From IMG/VR virus record IMGVR_UViG_3300022200_000039, positions 1 to 64,000 of that record: a DNA stretch of 64,000 nucleotides; one strand, given 5' to 3'. Of the stretch, positions 45,528-54,128 are shown one piece after another. The number at the start of each line of letters is the position of its first letter. The stretch's first letter is position 1. The stretch is from a virus. The notes below the pieces were generated by a model that saw only the letters and a program-made list of their open reading frames with translations, had not been told where the DNA came from and did no database searches. The position numbers and the translations under genes were made by a program.

Positions 45528-46056
45528 TATAATAATCACCCCACTCAACTAAAATGGTACTTTTTCCATCTGTCCTGTGATATGCTTTATGATATGCTGG
45601 AAAAATATCTTCTGGCTCATCTAGTCTTATAACTTCTACTGTTGTCAACATATTTCTAAATGCATCGGTAAAGTCTCCAGTGTGTTGTATTTGCGGATTT
45701 AAAGGATTTTCAGACCCAATGCCAACCCGAATAATTGCTTTTGGAGCATATTCTCCGTGTGTATAAATTGAGTATTTGTCCAAATGATTAACCAATTGAT
45801 TTACTGCTAAAAGAAGAAAATTCCAACGCGGGTATATACTAATCGGAACAGTTCCAGCTATGCTTAAGCCATTTGTGATTCCCATTTGCATTTCTTCATT
45901 AACAGGCATTTCCAACAATTTATTTCTTGGAACTTCTTTCAAAGTATTTGTCATTGCCGTTCCTTTATATTCAACCGCTTGACCCAAAAATAAAGTATTA
46001 TTTTGTTCTCCCAAATAAGACATAGCACGGCTTAATTCATCAAAATATTTTCCCAT
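45517..46056 (-). CDS. TPP enzyme beta-like subunit (E1-beta/transketolase pyrimidine-binding domain)
   Basis: 179 residues. The region MPVNEEMQMGITNGLSIAG with a conserved Glu is the pyrimidine-binding segment of E1-beta/transketolase, where Glu activates the aminopyrimidine of thiamine diphosphate. PISIYPRWNFLLLAVNQLVNH follows. It is about half the length of a normal E1-beta, without the C-terminal domain. It must pair with the alpha-like subunit encoded 12 nt upstream. AAGGAGAA precedes the ATG. Split two-gene TPP enzymes of this kind occur in sugar-modification clusters; the substrate is unknown. Confidence 0.8.
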   Translation of the reverse strand: MGKYFDELSRAMSYLGEQNNTLFLGQAVEYKGTAMTNTLKEVPRNKLLEMPVNEEMQMGITNGLSIAGTVPISIYPRWNFLLLAVNQLVNHLDKYSIYTHGEYAPKAIIRVGIGSENPLNPQIQHTGDFTDAFRNMLTTVEVIRLDEPEDIFPAYHKAYHRTDGKSTILVEWGDYYNEK

Positions 46057-46068
46057 ATTGTTTTCTCC

Positions 46069-46680
46069 TTAAAATTGAACTCTGATTCCAGCACCAGCAT
46101 GAGGATATTTGTCTAATTTATATTTATAATAAGTAACATAATCGTCATTAATACCTTCATAAGTTAGCTTTTCCATATTCCATGTTGCTCTTGTGTCGGT
46201 GCAAACTGATTTTCCATTATCTTCAATTATAAAGTGTATCGGCAATTTGTGATTACGAGCATATTTTATACACTCATGGGCAGCGCCAGTCTCGGAAGTC
46301 ATTTCTCCCATAAAACAATATACTTTATTTTTTCCGCCTCGACGTTTAATATCAATGGCTATGCCTAATGAAACAGACAATTGTCCAGTTACAATTCCAG
46401 AACAAAGAATTTTGTGTTCTTTAAAACTTAAAGATATCGATCTCCCTTCTAAGATCGCTTCCTTCAATTGTTTTGGTGGAACACCTTTTAAAAGACACTG
46501 ATAATGGCTTCTCCAAGAACATAAAACCCAATCTTCTTTTCCTATTTTATGTTTTTTAAAAACATCAATTATTTGTTCTTCATTACCATTATATAAATGA
46601 ACAGGAGCTTTAATCATGGCTGAATTAAAACAATCTGCTATATCATTTTCGAATTCTATCAATTCTTCTTTTGTTAACAT
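46069..46680 (-). CDS. TPP enzyme alpha-like subunit (E1-alpha-type)
   Basis: 203 residues. It contains a TPP-binding motif of the form G-E-M-T-S-E-T-G-x-x-H-E (in place of G-D-G) and ends in IEDNG about 30 residues later, as in E1-alpha subunits. The N-terminal part (VLCSWRSHYQCLLKGVPP) resembles the E1-alpha region that precedes the motif. Shorter than the usual 320 or so. The Asp-to-Glu change at the metal-binding position deserves notice but is conservative. With the beta-like gene it should form a heteromer performing two-carbon or decarboxylative chemistry in sugar synthesis. Confidence 0.82.
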   Translation of the reverse strand: MLTKEELIEFENDIADCFNSAMIKAPVHLYNGNEEQIIDVFKKHKIGKEDWVLCSWRSHYQCLLKGVPPKQLKEAILEGRSISLSFKEHKILCSGIVTGQLSVSLGIAIDIKRRGGKNKVYCFMGEMTSETGAAHECIKYARNHKLPIHFIIEDNGKSVCTDTRATWNMEKLTYEGINDDYVTYYKYKLDKYPHAGAGIRVQF

Positions 46681-48195
46681 TTAATCACCTAATATTTTCC
46701 TCTTTAATTTATGTTCGCACATTTTCACAATTCCATCGTGGGTTTCTTGACCGAATTTTTGCTTAATGTAACTTAGGTATTTTGGATTTTGATAATACTC
46801 GTTAAAAGCATTATCTCTAAATTTTACTACTTCTGAAGAAGTAATATATTTTGTACTTAAAGGAAGTATATCATAGGAATGCTGTGAATATCCACTATAA
46901 GTTTCTGGTAAGGGTAAATTATTTTTGATAGCATCCAAATATAGTCGTGAACCGGGGTATGCCATAGAACAATAAAAATTGGCAAATTCACAATTTAAGT
47001 CTTTTGCTAGTTCTAAAGTTTCTCTCATTGTGCTGTGATCATCTTCCGGTAGACCAAAAATAAAATTCCCTATTACATTAATTCCAGAATCTTGTATTTC
47101 TTTAACTAAATCAGAAATCTTTACATCTGTAAACTTTCCTTTAACAACATCTTTTCTAACTACACCGTTACCAGACTCGATACCAAGAGCTAACCATTCT
47201 ATACCAGCTTTCTTTAGAGTGTCTAGGTAAGATTTTTTAACTGTATCAATTCTAGCATATGCCCAAATATTAAAATCATATTTTCTGTCTATTATTAGAT
47301 TACACAATTTTAAAAAATGATCTTGATTTAAAACAAACATTTCGTCAGCAATTTTGATATTTCTAATCCCCATTTGATGTATCTTATCAAATTCATTTAT
47401 AGCATATTCTGGATTCCAAAATCTAAATTTGTTTCTTTCATAATTCCAGTTCTCAACATTATTATTTCCAAACGGGGCGTTAATGCAACAAAAACTACAT
47501 CTAAATGGACAACCCAAACTAGTATAAAGAGAGGCAAAAGGCATTGTTTGATTTTTGTTAGACATCCCATGCCAATTTGAAGTTCTATATTTTTCCATTG
47601 GCAACAAATCCCAAGCCATACCCGGAAGTTCTGTTTGCATCTCTTCTTGTGTTATTAATGGGGCAGGTTTAGTAAAACAAATTTTATCTCCATCCCTATA
47701 CCATAAACCGGGAACCTTACTTAGCTGATAAGGATCCGATAAATTATCAACTTCCATTAATGCTGTTAATGTTCTGGGTCCTTCTCCCTGACAAACAAAA
47801 TCAGTTTTTTCGTCTTGCATTGTTTTTCTAGAAACAGCAGACGGATAAAGTCCTGTTATTAGTACTTTTCTTTCTGGATTGTTTTGTTTTAATATTTCTA
47901 AGCAATTGTGGACACCTAGCATATTCTGAGCCGATGCTGATGGCTGCTGTCCATAGACAACAAACACTACTAACTTTGGATCAAAATCTTCTATTTTTAA
48001 ATAACTTTCGACTGGACTTAGCTGCTCAGCCTCACAATCTAATATGGCTACATTTTCATATCCTTTCGAGCGGACATGATTTGCCAACAAAGCAGCCCAT
48101 ATTGGTGGCTCTATAGCTGAGTATTTTTTACTCAGACTCTGATAAATTTGTTTTGAAGCATTCGGATGCACAAATAGAATGTCCAATTTATTCAT
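46681..48195 (-). CDS. B12-binding-domain radical SAM protein
   Basis: 504 residues from the ATG at 48195, chosen because AAGGAA lies 7 nt before it while an earlier ATG lies within the SDR gene. N-terminal Rossmann-like B12-binding domain (LDILFVHPNAS, AALLANHVRSKGYENVAILD). Then a radical SAM barrel with the cluster motif CPFRCSFCC (CxxxCxxC) and the downstream LALGIESGN and NFIFGLPED. Such enzymes often methylate or rearrange unactivated carbons. In this cassette a methyl-branched sugar or lipid modification is plausible. The B12 might be bound by fold without the DxHxxG motif, which I do not see. Confidence 0.85.
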   Translation of the reverse strand: MNKLDILFVHPNASKQIYQSLSKKYSAIEPPIWAALLANHVRSKGYENVAILDCEAEQLSPVESYLKIEDFDPKLVVFVVYGQQPSASAQNMLGVHNCLEILKQNNPERKVLITGLYPSAVSRKTMQDEKTDFVCQGEGPRTLTALMEVDNLSDPYQLSKVPGLWYRDGDKICFTKPAPLITQEEMQTELPGMAWDLLPMEKYRTSNWHGMSNKNQTMPFASLYTSLGCPFRCSFCCINAPFGNNNVENWNYERNKFRFWNPEYAINEFDKIHQMGIRNIKIADEMFVLNQDHFLKLCNLIIDRKYDFNIWAYARIDTVKKSYLDTLKKAGIEWLALGIESGNGVVRKDVVKGKFTDVKISDLVKEIQDSGINVIGNFIFGLPEDDHSTMRETLELAKDLNCEFANFYCSMAYPGSRLYLDAIKNNLPLPETYSGYSQHSYDILPLSTKYITSSEVVKFRDNAFNEYYQNPKYLSYIKQKFGQETHDGIVKMCEHKLKRKILGD

Positions 48196-48206
48196 TTTTT
48201 TATTCC

Positions 48207-49142
48207 TTAATAATTCGCATACCACGGTGATTCTATAATAGAATAAGCTTTTATCAATTGTATAATACCATCATCCAAATCATATTTGCAGTCAAATCCT
48301 TTATTATAAATCTTCTGACTACTAACTTCATAATCACGAACATCTGGATCAGTATTTATTTCCGCTTTTATAATTTGTAAAGGTATGTGCTCTTGAATTT
48401 TTTTAGCTAGCTGTAGCTTATTCATATTTATTCCATCGTGACCCACATTATATGTCTCATTTTTACAATTATCCCAATTATCAATTACAAATTTAAAAGA
48501 TCTACATGCATCTTGTAAGTGCAAATAATTTCTCATAAATTCACATTCGTATAAAACTAATACGCCTTCTCTCAGTGCCTTAAGAACAAAATTATTTACC
48601 AATAGATCTGTTCTCATTCTAGAACCGGGTCCGAATACAGTTGCAAATCTAAAAGTGACATGATTTTCTATTTCTCGATAAGCCTTTTCTGCCTGAACTT
48701 TTGTTGTTCCATATAGAGAAACTGGATTAAGAGGAGATTCTTCTGTACACATGGAGCCATCTTTGGAGGTTCCATAACCAGAATTAGTGCAAGGATAAAT
48801 CACCATTTGATCTTTTGATTTGTTATCGGCAATCCATTGATTTACCTCATAATTTATTTCTCTTGCTCCTCGTTTGTCTTTTTCGCACAACGGGAAGCCG
48901 ACTAAAGCTGCCAAGGGTATAATAACATCTGCTTGTGCCATATGCTTTCGTAAAAAATTTATATTTCTTACATCCCCTTTTTCAAAATTAAAATTTGAAT
49001 CAACTGTATATCTTAACAGAGACGTAGCATCATACATAAGATTATCTATACAAGTAACTTGATGACCGTCTCTTAGTAAATGTCCCGTCAATTCGCTACC
49101 GATATATCCAGCGCCACCTGTAATCAATATTTTTTTACTCAT
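48207..49142 (-). CDS. NAD-dependent epimerase/dehydratase (extended SDR)
   Basis: 311 residues. The N-terminal glycine motif ITGGAGYIGSELTGHLL and the catalytic YGTTKVQAEKAY (Y-x-x-x-K) define an extended short-chain dehydrogenase; VFGPGSRMRTD and YNVGHDG follow the usual order. These act on nucleotide sugars as 4-epimerases, 4,6-dehydratases or reductases. GGAGT precedes the ATG. It is followed by the radical SAM gene and probably feeds or finishes the sugar made by the cassette. Confidence 0.88.
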   Translation of the reverse strand: MSKKILITGGAGYIGSELTGHLLRDGHQVTCIDNLMYDATSLLRYTVDSNFNFEKGDVRNINFLRKHMAQADVIIPLAALVGFPLCEKDKRGAREINYEVNQWIADNKSKDQMVIYPCTNSGYGTSKDGSMCTEESPLNPVSLYGTTKVQAEKAYREIENHVTFRFATVFGPGSRMRTDLLVNNFVLKALREGVLVLYECEFMRNYLHLQDACRSFKFVIDNWDNCKNETYNVGHDGINMNKLQLAKKIQEHIPLQIIKAEINTDPDVRDYEVSSQKIYNKGFDCKYDLDDGIIQLIKAYSIIESPWYANY

Positions 49143-49444
49143 TAAAACTCCAATCTTCCAATTAAAATGTCTTTAAACATAATCCAATCACACAATTTTG
49201 CTTTTATGGGGTGACTAAACGCGGCTGGTTTATTTTTTTCAAAAAAGTAATGCCCAGACCAAGCAAAAGGGTATACTACAAAAGGTGCTAAAAACAACAA
49301 TAACCAAAGTTTAAGGTATACAACCATAGCAATAAATATTATTGTTGCAATCTGTCCTAGTATGTGTGTTCTTCTGGTCCATCTATTTTGATGTAAGGTT
49401 AGATAATATTCATAATATTCACTAAGACTCATATCTTTATTCAT
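49142..49444 (-). CDS. DUF962/Mpo1-like 2-hydroxy fatty acid dioxygenase-family membrane protein
   Basis: 100 residues from an ATG at 49444 that overlaps the end of the 141-residue gene; the longer frame to 49510 lies inside that gene. Pattern: YEYYLTLHQNRWTRRTHILG (conserved His, Asn, Arg and His), two hydrophobic helices, then FAWSGHYFFEKNKPAAFSHP with the family's S-G-H-F-x-x-E-x-N-x-P-A-x-F-x-H-P motif. Yeast Mpo1, of this family, is an Fe(II) dioxygenase that shortens 2-hydroxy fatty acids by one carbon. Its presence here with a FA_hydroxylase-family protein is notable. Membrane-located. Confidence 0.85.
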   Translation of the reverse strand: MNKDMSLSEYYEYYLTLHQNRWTRRTHILGQIATIIFIAMVVYLKLWLLLFLAPFVVYPFAWSGHYFFEKNKPAAFSHPIKAKLCDWIMFKDILIGRLEF

Positions 49445-49862
49445 TCCAACTAATCTCCCAATCTTTGAATTCTGCTGCCAGACAATCGATTTTATAATCT
49501 TTCCTGCCACCTACAATTTCTTGAATTTTATTTTTAGCAGTATTTCGAATTCCATTTAATCCGTGCGTCAACTCTAGATTGTTGCCGTCTTTAATACCTT
49601 TACGGTAATTCGACTCGTTATGCCAAATGTGTAAATTCATTTGTGAAAGTACTACGATAGCTCTAATCGTTTTGGCATCAACTACCATATGTCCTTCTGA
49701 AGATTGTTTTTCTTCTAAAATCATCTGGATATCATACAAGATATCTGAAATTTCTTGTGCGTATTCATCTTTATGCTCTGAAATAAAGACTTCTTTTAAC
49801 TGTGCGATACTAAGTCTGTCAACTAGTTCCGACAGTGTTGGGAGATATTTCCTATTTGTCAT
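49437..49862 (-). CDS. Conserved-looking helical protein, unknown; first gene of the AT-rich cassette
   Basis: 141 residues, mostly helical (YLPTLSELVDRLSIAQLKEV, then QMILEEKQ and a long helix with NLHIWHNESNYRKGIKDGNN). AAAGGAACAC precedes the ATG, and a strong sigma70-like promoter lies 30-60 nt upstream, so this is the first gene read from it. I recognise no catalytic signature. The DUF962 gene overlaps its end. Confidence 0.72.
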   Translation of the reverse strand: MTNRKYLPTLSELVDRLSIAQLKEVFISEHKDEYAQEISDILYDIQMILEEKQSSEGHMVVDAKTIRAIVVLSQMNLHIWHNESNYRKGIKDGNNLELTHGLNGIRNTAKNKIQEIVGGRKDYKIDCLAAEFKDWEISWNE

Positions 49863-49893
49863 TTGGGTGTTCCTTTTTTAATAGAATAAACAT

Positions 49894-49922
49894 ATTATAG
49901 CGCATATTAAACTGCATTTCAA
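49894..49922 (-). promoter_or_regulatory. Strong sigma70-like promoter of the glycan cassette
   Basis: On the minus strand -35 TTGAAA (49922-49917) and -10 TATAAT (49899-49894, perfect consensus) are spaced by 17 bases. It lies in the 89-nt gap between the 543-residue glycosyltransferase gene and the 141-residue gene, with a small AT-rich palindrome (AATAATnATTATT type) just upstream. It would drive the cassette early in infection or from host sigma70. Confidence 0.8.
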
Positions 49923-49951
49923 TATAATAATCATTATTCTTGTTATCACAT

Positions 49952-51583
49952 TTATTTTGTATTTAAAAATTGTGAAAAATAGTTTTTATAAAGTTCATAG
50001 TTTTTTCCAAAAATATGACCATTTTTAAAAAATATCTGCGCTTCTTCTTTACGTTGCTCCAGATTATTTTGCGATTGCGATCTGCCGCCTTCCATATATA
50101 AACCAACAACTTGTTCAACTTTAGAGAATATGCAGTTCTCGTTAACAGCACGAAGCCATAAATCCCAATCATCTGAAAAATCTAGATTTACTTCATCAAA
50201 AAAACCAACTTTTTCATGAAGTCTTTTCCTCCACATTGGCATTGGCCCCGGTAAACATTTTATCATATTTTCTTTTGAAAATGGTAAAATGGAATGTTCA
50301 GATAATTTTGTTGATTTGGTGTTTTCTACTGTTTCGTTTTTTTTGTCCGTAACTAAGCAATCCCCATACACCAACTCTATTTTATCACTGGATGTTAATC
50401 TATTATATAGAATTTCTATACCATCAATACTTTTTCTATCATCTATCATAGCCCAAACAACAAAAGGGCAATTACTCTTCATGATTGCTATATTGTGTCC
50501 AATTGTGGGCTTAAAATTTTTACTATATTGATAATAATGTATATTATTAAATTTTTTCATGTATTTTTTAACTATTTCTTTTTCTCTGCCGGGTGAAGCA
50601 GAATCAACTAGAATTAGTTCACACTGATCGAAAATTGTTTGTTTGGTTATGTTATCTAAATAATCTTCTATGTATTCTTCTGCTTTATGAAATGTTGTTA
50701 TAATGCTAATCTTTTTATCAGTTTTTGTGATTCTAGGTTTATCTATTTCCTCTAATACTAAATTTAATATATAATCTCTTCTATCGTTCATATAATCTAT
50801 TAATTTTTCGCCTTTTAGCTTAAACCACGGTTCATGACTAGCACCAACCATTTGATTTAAAATAACACCGACTCCCATCATTCTAGCTTCACACACAATT
50901 CTAGATAATGTTTCCGGTGATTTAGGGAAAAAAATCAATTTTTTGTTATTACTAAGTTTATGTAAAAAATTGATATAATTTGAGTCTTCTATTAAATCAT
51001 ATTCTAAATTATTTTTATTACAATAATCAATAGCACCTACTGTGTTTTTATGGGGTATTTGACTTTTCAAAATAGAAACTCTATCTTTTTTTTGGTTTTG
51101 AGATAAAGCTTTCAATTTAGTTAATACTTCCAAAGACCACAAATTTCCATTTACGGATAAAACATTGTCTAACTCAAGATTTTTTGTGATTATATTTTTG
51201 TGATAATTTGTTTGGCAAAAGACTTTTTTAGCATTTTTGTAAAAGAAATAATTTCTAAAATTATCATTTGAAGCTTTGAAGTCTTTAAAAAATATTGGAT
51301 TTCTTGTATTTAAATATTTATGATCATGTTCGTATATTATGTATTCGCACTCATAGGTAATTTTTTCTCTAACATCATATGAAAGATTACAAAAATTAGA
51401 TATTATATAAAAACAATCCAGATTGTTTTGAATTATTTTCTTAGTAACCAAATGAGATTGAAAACATTCAACTTTCCTACCACTATGTCTTAGAAGTTTA
51501 ATTAATTCATGGTCGTTTAATTCGCCACCACCAACAATGTGGTTTACGAAAAAATCAGCTATATAAATTATTTTTCTATTCAT
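49952..51583 (-). CDS. Two-domain glycosyltransferase (GT4-like N-terminal, GT2 C-terminal)
   Basis: 543 residues. The first 290 resemble a GT-B protein (HIVGGGELNDHELIKLLR, YIIYEHDHKYL, LSRIVCEARMMGVGVILNQMV), like mannosyl- or glucosyltransferases. The rest is a GT2 domain: ISIITTFHKAEEYIEDYL, VDSASPGREKEIVKKYM, WAMIDDRKS and VYGDCLVTD. The fusion would let one chain add two sugars or hold an acceptor. Its codons are very AT-rich, unlike the GT4 gene just upstream, and the composition break falls at the gene boundary. Confidence 0.8.
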   Translation of the reverse strand: MNRKIIYIADFFVNHIVGGGELNDHELIKLLRHSGRKVECFQSHLVTKKIIQNNLDCFYIISNFCNLSYDVREKITYECEYIIYEHDHKYLNTRNPIFFKDFKASNDNFRNYFFYKNAKKVFCQTNYHKNIITKNLELDNVLSVNGNLWSLEVLTKLKALSQNQKKDRVSILKSQIPHKNTVGAIDYCNKNNLEYDLIEDSNYINFLHKLSNNKKLIFFPKSPETLSRIVCEARMMGVGVILNQMVGASHEPWFKLKGEKLIDYMNDRRDYILNLVLEEIDKPRITKTDKKISIITTFHKAEEYIEDYLDNITKQTIFDQCELILVDSASPGREKEIVKKYMKKFNNIHYYQYSKNFKPTIGHNIAIMKSNCPFVVWAMIDDRKSIDGIEILYNRLTSSDKIELVYGDCLVTDKKNETVENTKSTKLSEHSILPFSKENMIKCLPGPMPMWRKRLHEKVGFFDEVNLDFSDDWDLWLRAVNENCIFSKVEQVVGLYMEGGRSQSQNNLEQRKEEAQIFFKNGHIFGKNYELYKNYFSQFLNTK

Positions 51584-52838
51584 ATTCTTTTATAATATCC
51601 GATATTTCATTAAACCAATCATTGACATTTTCTTGATTATTATAAAATAAAATAATAAACCTCTCATACATCTTTTCGGCAGAGAAAGTCTCGTGTAGGC
51701 GCTTTACATTTTGCTCCAAAGCAATCATTTGTGTACCACGAGTCTCTTCGTTAGTCATTTGTTCATAACAAAGTCTCATTTGTTGCTTTGCAGACTGCTC
51801 ACGCGGATAAGCCCACATAGAGTCTTTGATCAAAACATTCTCCCAAACAACCTCCTGCTGAATTGGCTGTAAGTCAAATGCGACGTTATAAAAATGTTGC
51901 TTACCTTGCTCATCAACCAAAAAATCTAACTGCCCTGACCAGCCTGTAGCGACCACAGGAAGCCCAGAATAGGCTGCTTCAAAGATTGGAAGACCAAAAC
52001 CCTCACCATGAGGTAAAGCAAGGAAAGCATCTACAGAAGAATCTTTATAAAGCGCATGCATTTCTTTATCGGTCATATCGCCATGAAGAAGATAAACTTT
52101 GCATTTGTGTTCTGGAAGGTTTGCTAAAAACGATTTAAGATCTTTAAGAATCTTGTTTCTATCCATTAAGCTATTTTTAACAATGTTGGTCTTAAGAATT
52201 AAGCCAACGTCTTCGTTATCTGCGAATTCCTCAACAAACCACTTAAGAGTATTTGGAAGGTTTTTGCGAGGTCCAAACTGAGCAACAGATAGAAAATTAA
52301 AGCTGGTGGAAAGATTTAGATTTAAATCTGGAAGGTTTTCAAAAACTTTAACTGGATAATTCACAGCCTCAACTGGAGTTTGAAGTCTGTACTGAAATTC
52401 TTGCTGACCGTTGGTTGCAATAGCCACAGTGTCTTCAAAGATATTTTTAGAATGGTTAGAGACAACAATAATTTTATCTACAACCTCATTTCCTTTTTGA
52501 AGCCAGACGGGAGCCACTTTAGTTGTTTCAATTCCAGCCGTGTAGCCAATATTGATAGGAGCCAGTTTTTCCCATTCGTTTGGAATCGTAACTTGAACTG
52601 ACATATCAAAAGTGCCACCGCTTTGAATATAAGCAATGGTCTTTTCAATCGTCATATCGATCCATACTCGCTCTTCATCCATGTCAGTCAGCCAAGACGT
52701 GGCACCCCATTGAAGAGGCTGAATGAAAACTTCAAATAAGTCCTCTCTTGAGCGAAGAGAGCGTAGCGCAAATCTTGCTTGCTCTCCATAGCCAGAACGA
52801 GTTAGTAGTGGTCCTTTTAGTAAAACCTTTTTTCTCAC
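51576..52838 (-). CDS. GT4 family glycosyltransferase
   Basis: 420 residues from a GTG at 52838 (GGAGG just upstream; GTGA overlaps the preceding stop). The C-terminal donor-binding region is clear: LLHGDMTDKEMHALYKDS, FLALPHGEGFGLPIFEAAYSGLPVVATGWSG, with the conserved E-x(7)-E arrangement. The N-terminal SGYGEQARFALRSL is typical of GT-B acceptor domains. It follows another GT4 gene and probably acts in the same pathway. Confidence 0.88.
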   Translation of the reverse strand: MRKKVLLKGPLLTRSGYGEQARFALRSLRSREDLFEVFIQPLQWGATSWLTDMDEERVWIDMTIEKTIAYIQSGGTFDMSVQVTIPNEWEKLAPINIGYTAGIETTKVAPVWLQKGNEVVDKIIVVSNHSKNIFEDTVAIATNGQQEFQYRLQTPVEAVNYPVKVFENLPDLNLNLSTSFNFLSVAQFGPRKNLPNTLKWFVEEFADNEDVGLILKTNIVKNSLMDRNKILKDLKSFLANLPEHKCKVYLLHGDMTDKEMHALYKDSSVDAFLALPHGEGFGLPIFEAAYSGLPVVATGWSGQLDFLVDEQGKQHFYNVAFDLQPIQQEVVWENVLIKDSMWAYPREQSAKQQMRLCYEQMTNEETRGTQMIALEQNVKRLHETFSAEKMYERFIILFYNNQENVNDWFNEISDIIKEYE

Positions 52839-54121
52839 GCTACCTCCAGTAAGTGCCAAGTTTGATAGTTCTTTCTATTTTCCCAAGAACCATGCTTCTC
52901 GATTATTTCATCCATTATCCGTACCCATTCGCTTTCATAGTTATCAAAGTTGTAATTTTCACGAACATGCATCTGACCAGAAATAGACATTTTCTTATAA
53001 GCACGGTCGCTTGTATACATAGCTTCGCTTAAAGCATTGATAAAGTCTTGTTTGGCGATTCTATCCTCGTAAATATAAGGAACGCTTAAAGAACCAATAA
53101 TAGACTTAGATGCAGGCTCTATGCCGATACCAAACCAATCTTTACCATTTGTAACTTGCTCTTGCAATCCACCAGTCATGTTAACAATAATTGGAGTTCC
53201 ACAAGACAGCGATTCAAGCGTAGATAACCCAAAGCCTTCTGCATCTGAAATATTAATCGTAAAATCGGCTGCATTATAAATATTCGCAAGGTCTTCTGGT
53301 GCTACCTTATTTGTTGAAATAAGAACCTGACCATCATCAAGACCAAGATGCTCAATAATGTGTGGCAGATCTTGACCATGTGGGTCACGAGGATCAGTGT
53401 GCATTAGTAACATCGCTTTATCATGACCAACATAATCTAGAAAGCTTTTAAACCACCAGATAAGTGTACCGCTTTGTTTACGACGGGCATTTCTGTTATT
53501 CCAAAAGAAAATAGTTTTTTCTTTATTTTTGAACTTTCTACTTGATTCAACAGTTAGTTTGGTTCTTGTATCTTTTACTTGTTGCTTTAGTTCATCAGTT
53601 TTATACTTATAAAAAACATTGGAATTTACAGCATGTGGAAGATAACGCGAGCTTACATCTGGTGAAACTTCCTTAACAATGTCATGGGTCACTTTTGAGA
53701 TGCAAACAACCTCATCGGTTGAGTTATAAAACTCAGCGTTGTAGTGAGGAGCAGGAAAGTTATCCCATACATGATAATAAACCATAGGAACACAAGCCCT
53801 AATCTCATTTTCAATTTCCCAAAGCCAAGTATAAAAACGAGGATCAGTCATAAACCAAAGAACATCGGGGCGCTCTTTCTGCAGAATTGACCGAATAATC
53901 TCGTGATTACCATAACCATCAACTGGAAAGATTCGCCAATCATCACCATAAGGTTCGACTTTCTGCGGCTGATAGCTCTGATGCTTCATAGCCCCGCCCA
54001 AGCAAACGAAAGAATATCGTCCAGTCTTGAGCAGGGCTTCAATCATATATTTTGTTTGCGTACCAACACCAGACGGTGTTAGTGGATGGTCCGATAAGAC
54101 CAAAATCTTTTTCTTTTGCAT
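52835..54121 (-). CDS. GT4 family glycosyltransferase
   Basis: 428 residues with GT-B organisation: VLSDHPLTPSGVGTQTKYMIEA at the N-terminus and the donor site LANIYNAADFTINISDAEGFGLSTLESLSCGTPIIV. It shares its overall plan with the next gene. TGAGGTAT precedes the ATG. Its composition is less AT-rich than the cassette starting at 51.58 kb, so it may belong to an older part of the genome. Confidence 0.88.
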   Translation of the reverse strand: MQKKKILVLSDHPLTPSGVGTQTKYMIEALLKTGRYSFVCLGGAMKHQSYQPQKVEPYGDDWRIFPVDGYGNHEIIRSILQKERPDVLWFMTDPRFYTWLWEIENEIRACVPMVYYHVWDNFPAPHYNAEFYNSTDEVVCISKVTHDIVKEVSPDVSSRYLPHAVNSNVFYKYKTDELKQQVKDTRTKLTVESSRKFKNKEKTIFFWNNRNARRKQSGTLIWWFKSFLDYVGHDKAMLLMHTDPRDPHGQDLPHIIEHLGLDDGQVLISTNKVAPEDLANIYNAADFTINISDAEGFGLSTLESLSCGTPIIVNMTGGLQEQVTNGKDWFGIGIEPASKSIIGSLSVPYIYEDRIAKQDFINALSEAMYTSDRAYKKMSISGQMHVRENYNFDNYESEWVRIMDEIIEKHGSWENRKNYQTWHLLEVA

Positions 54122-54128
54122 TTATACC

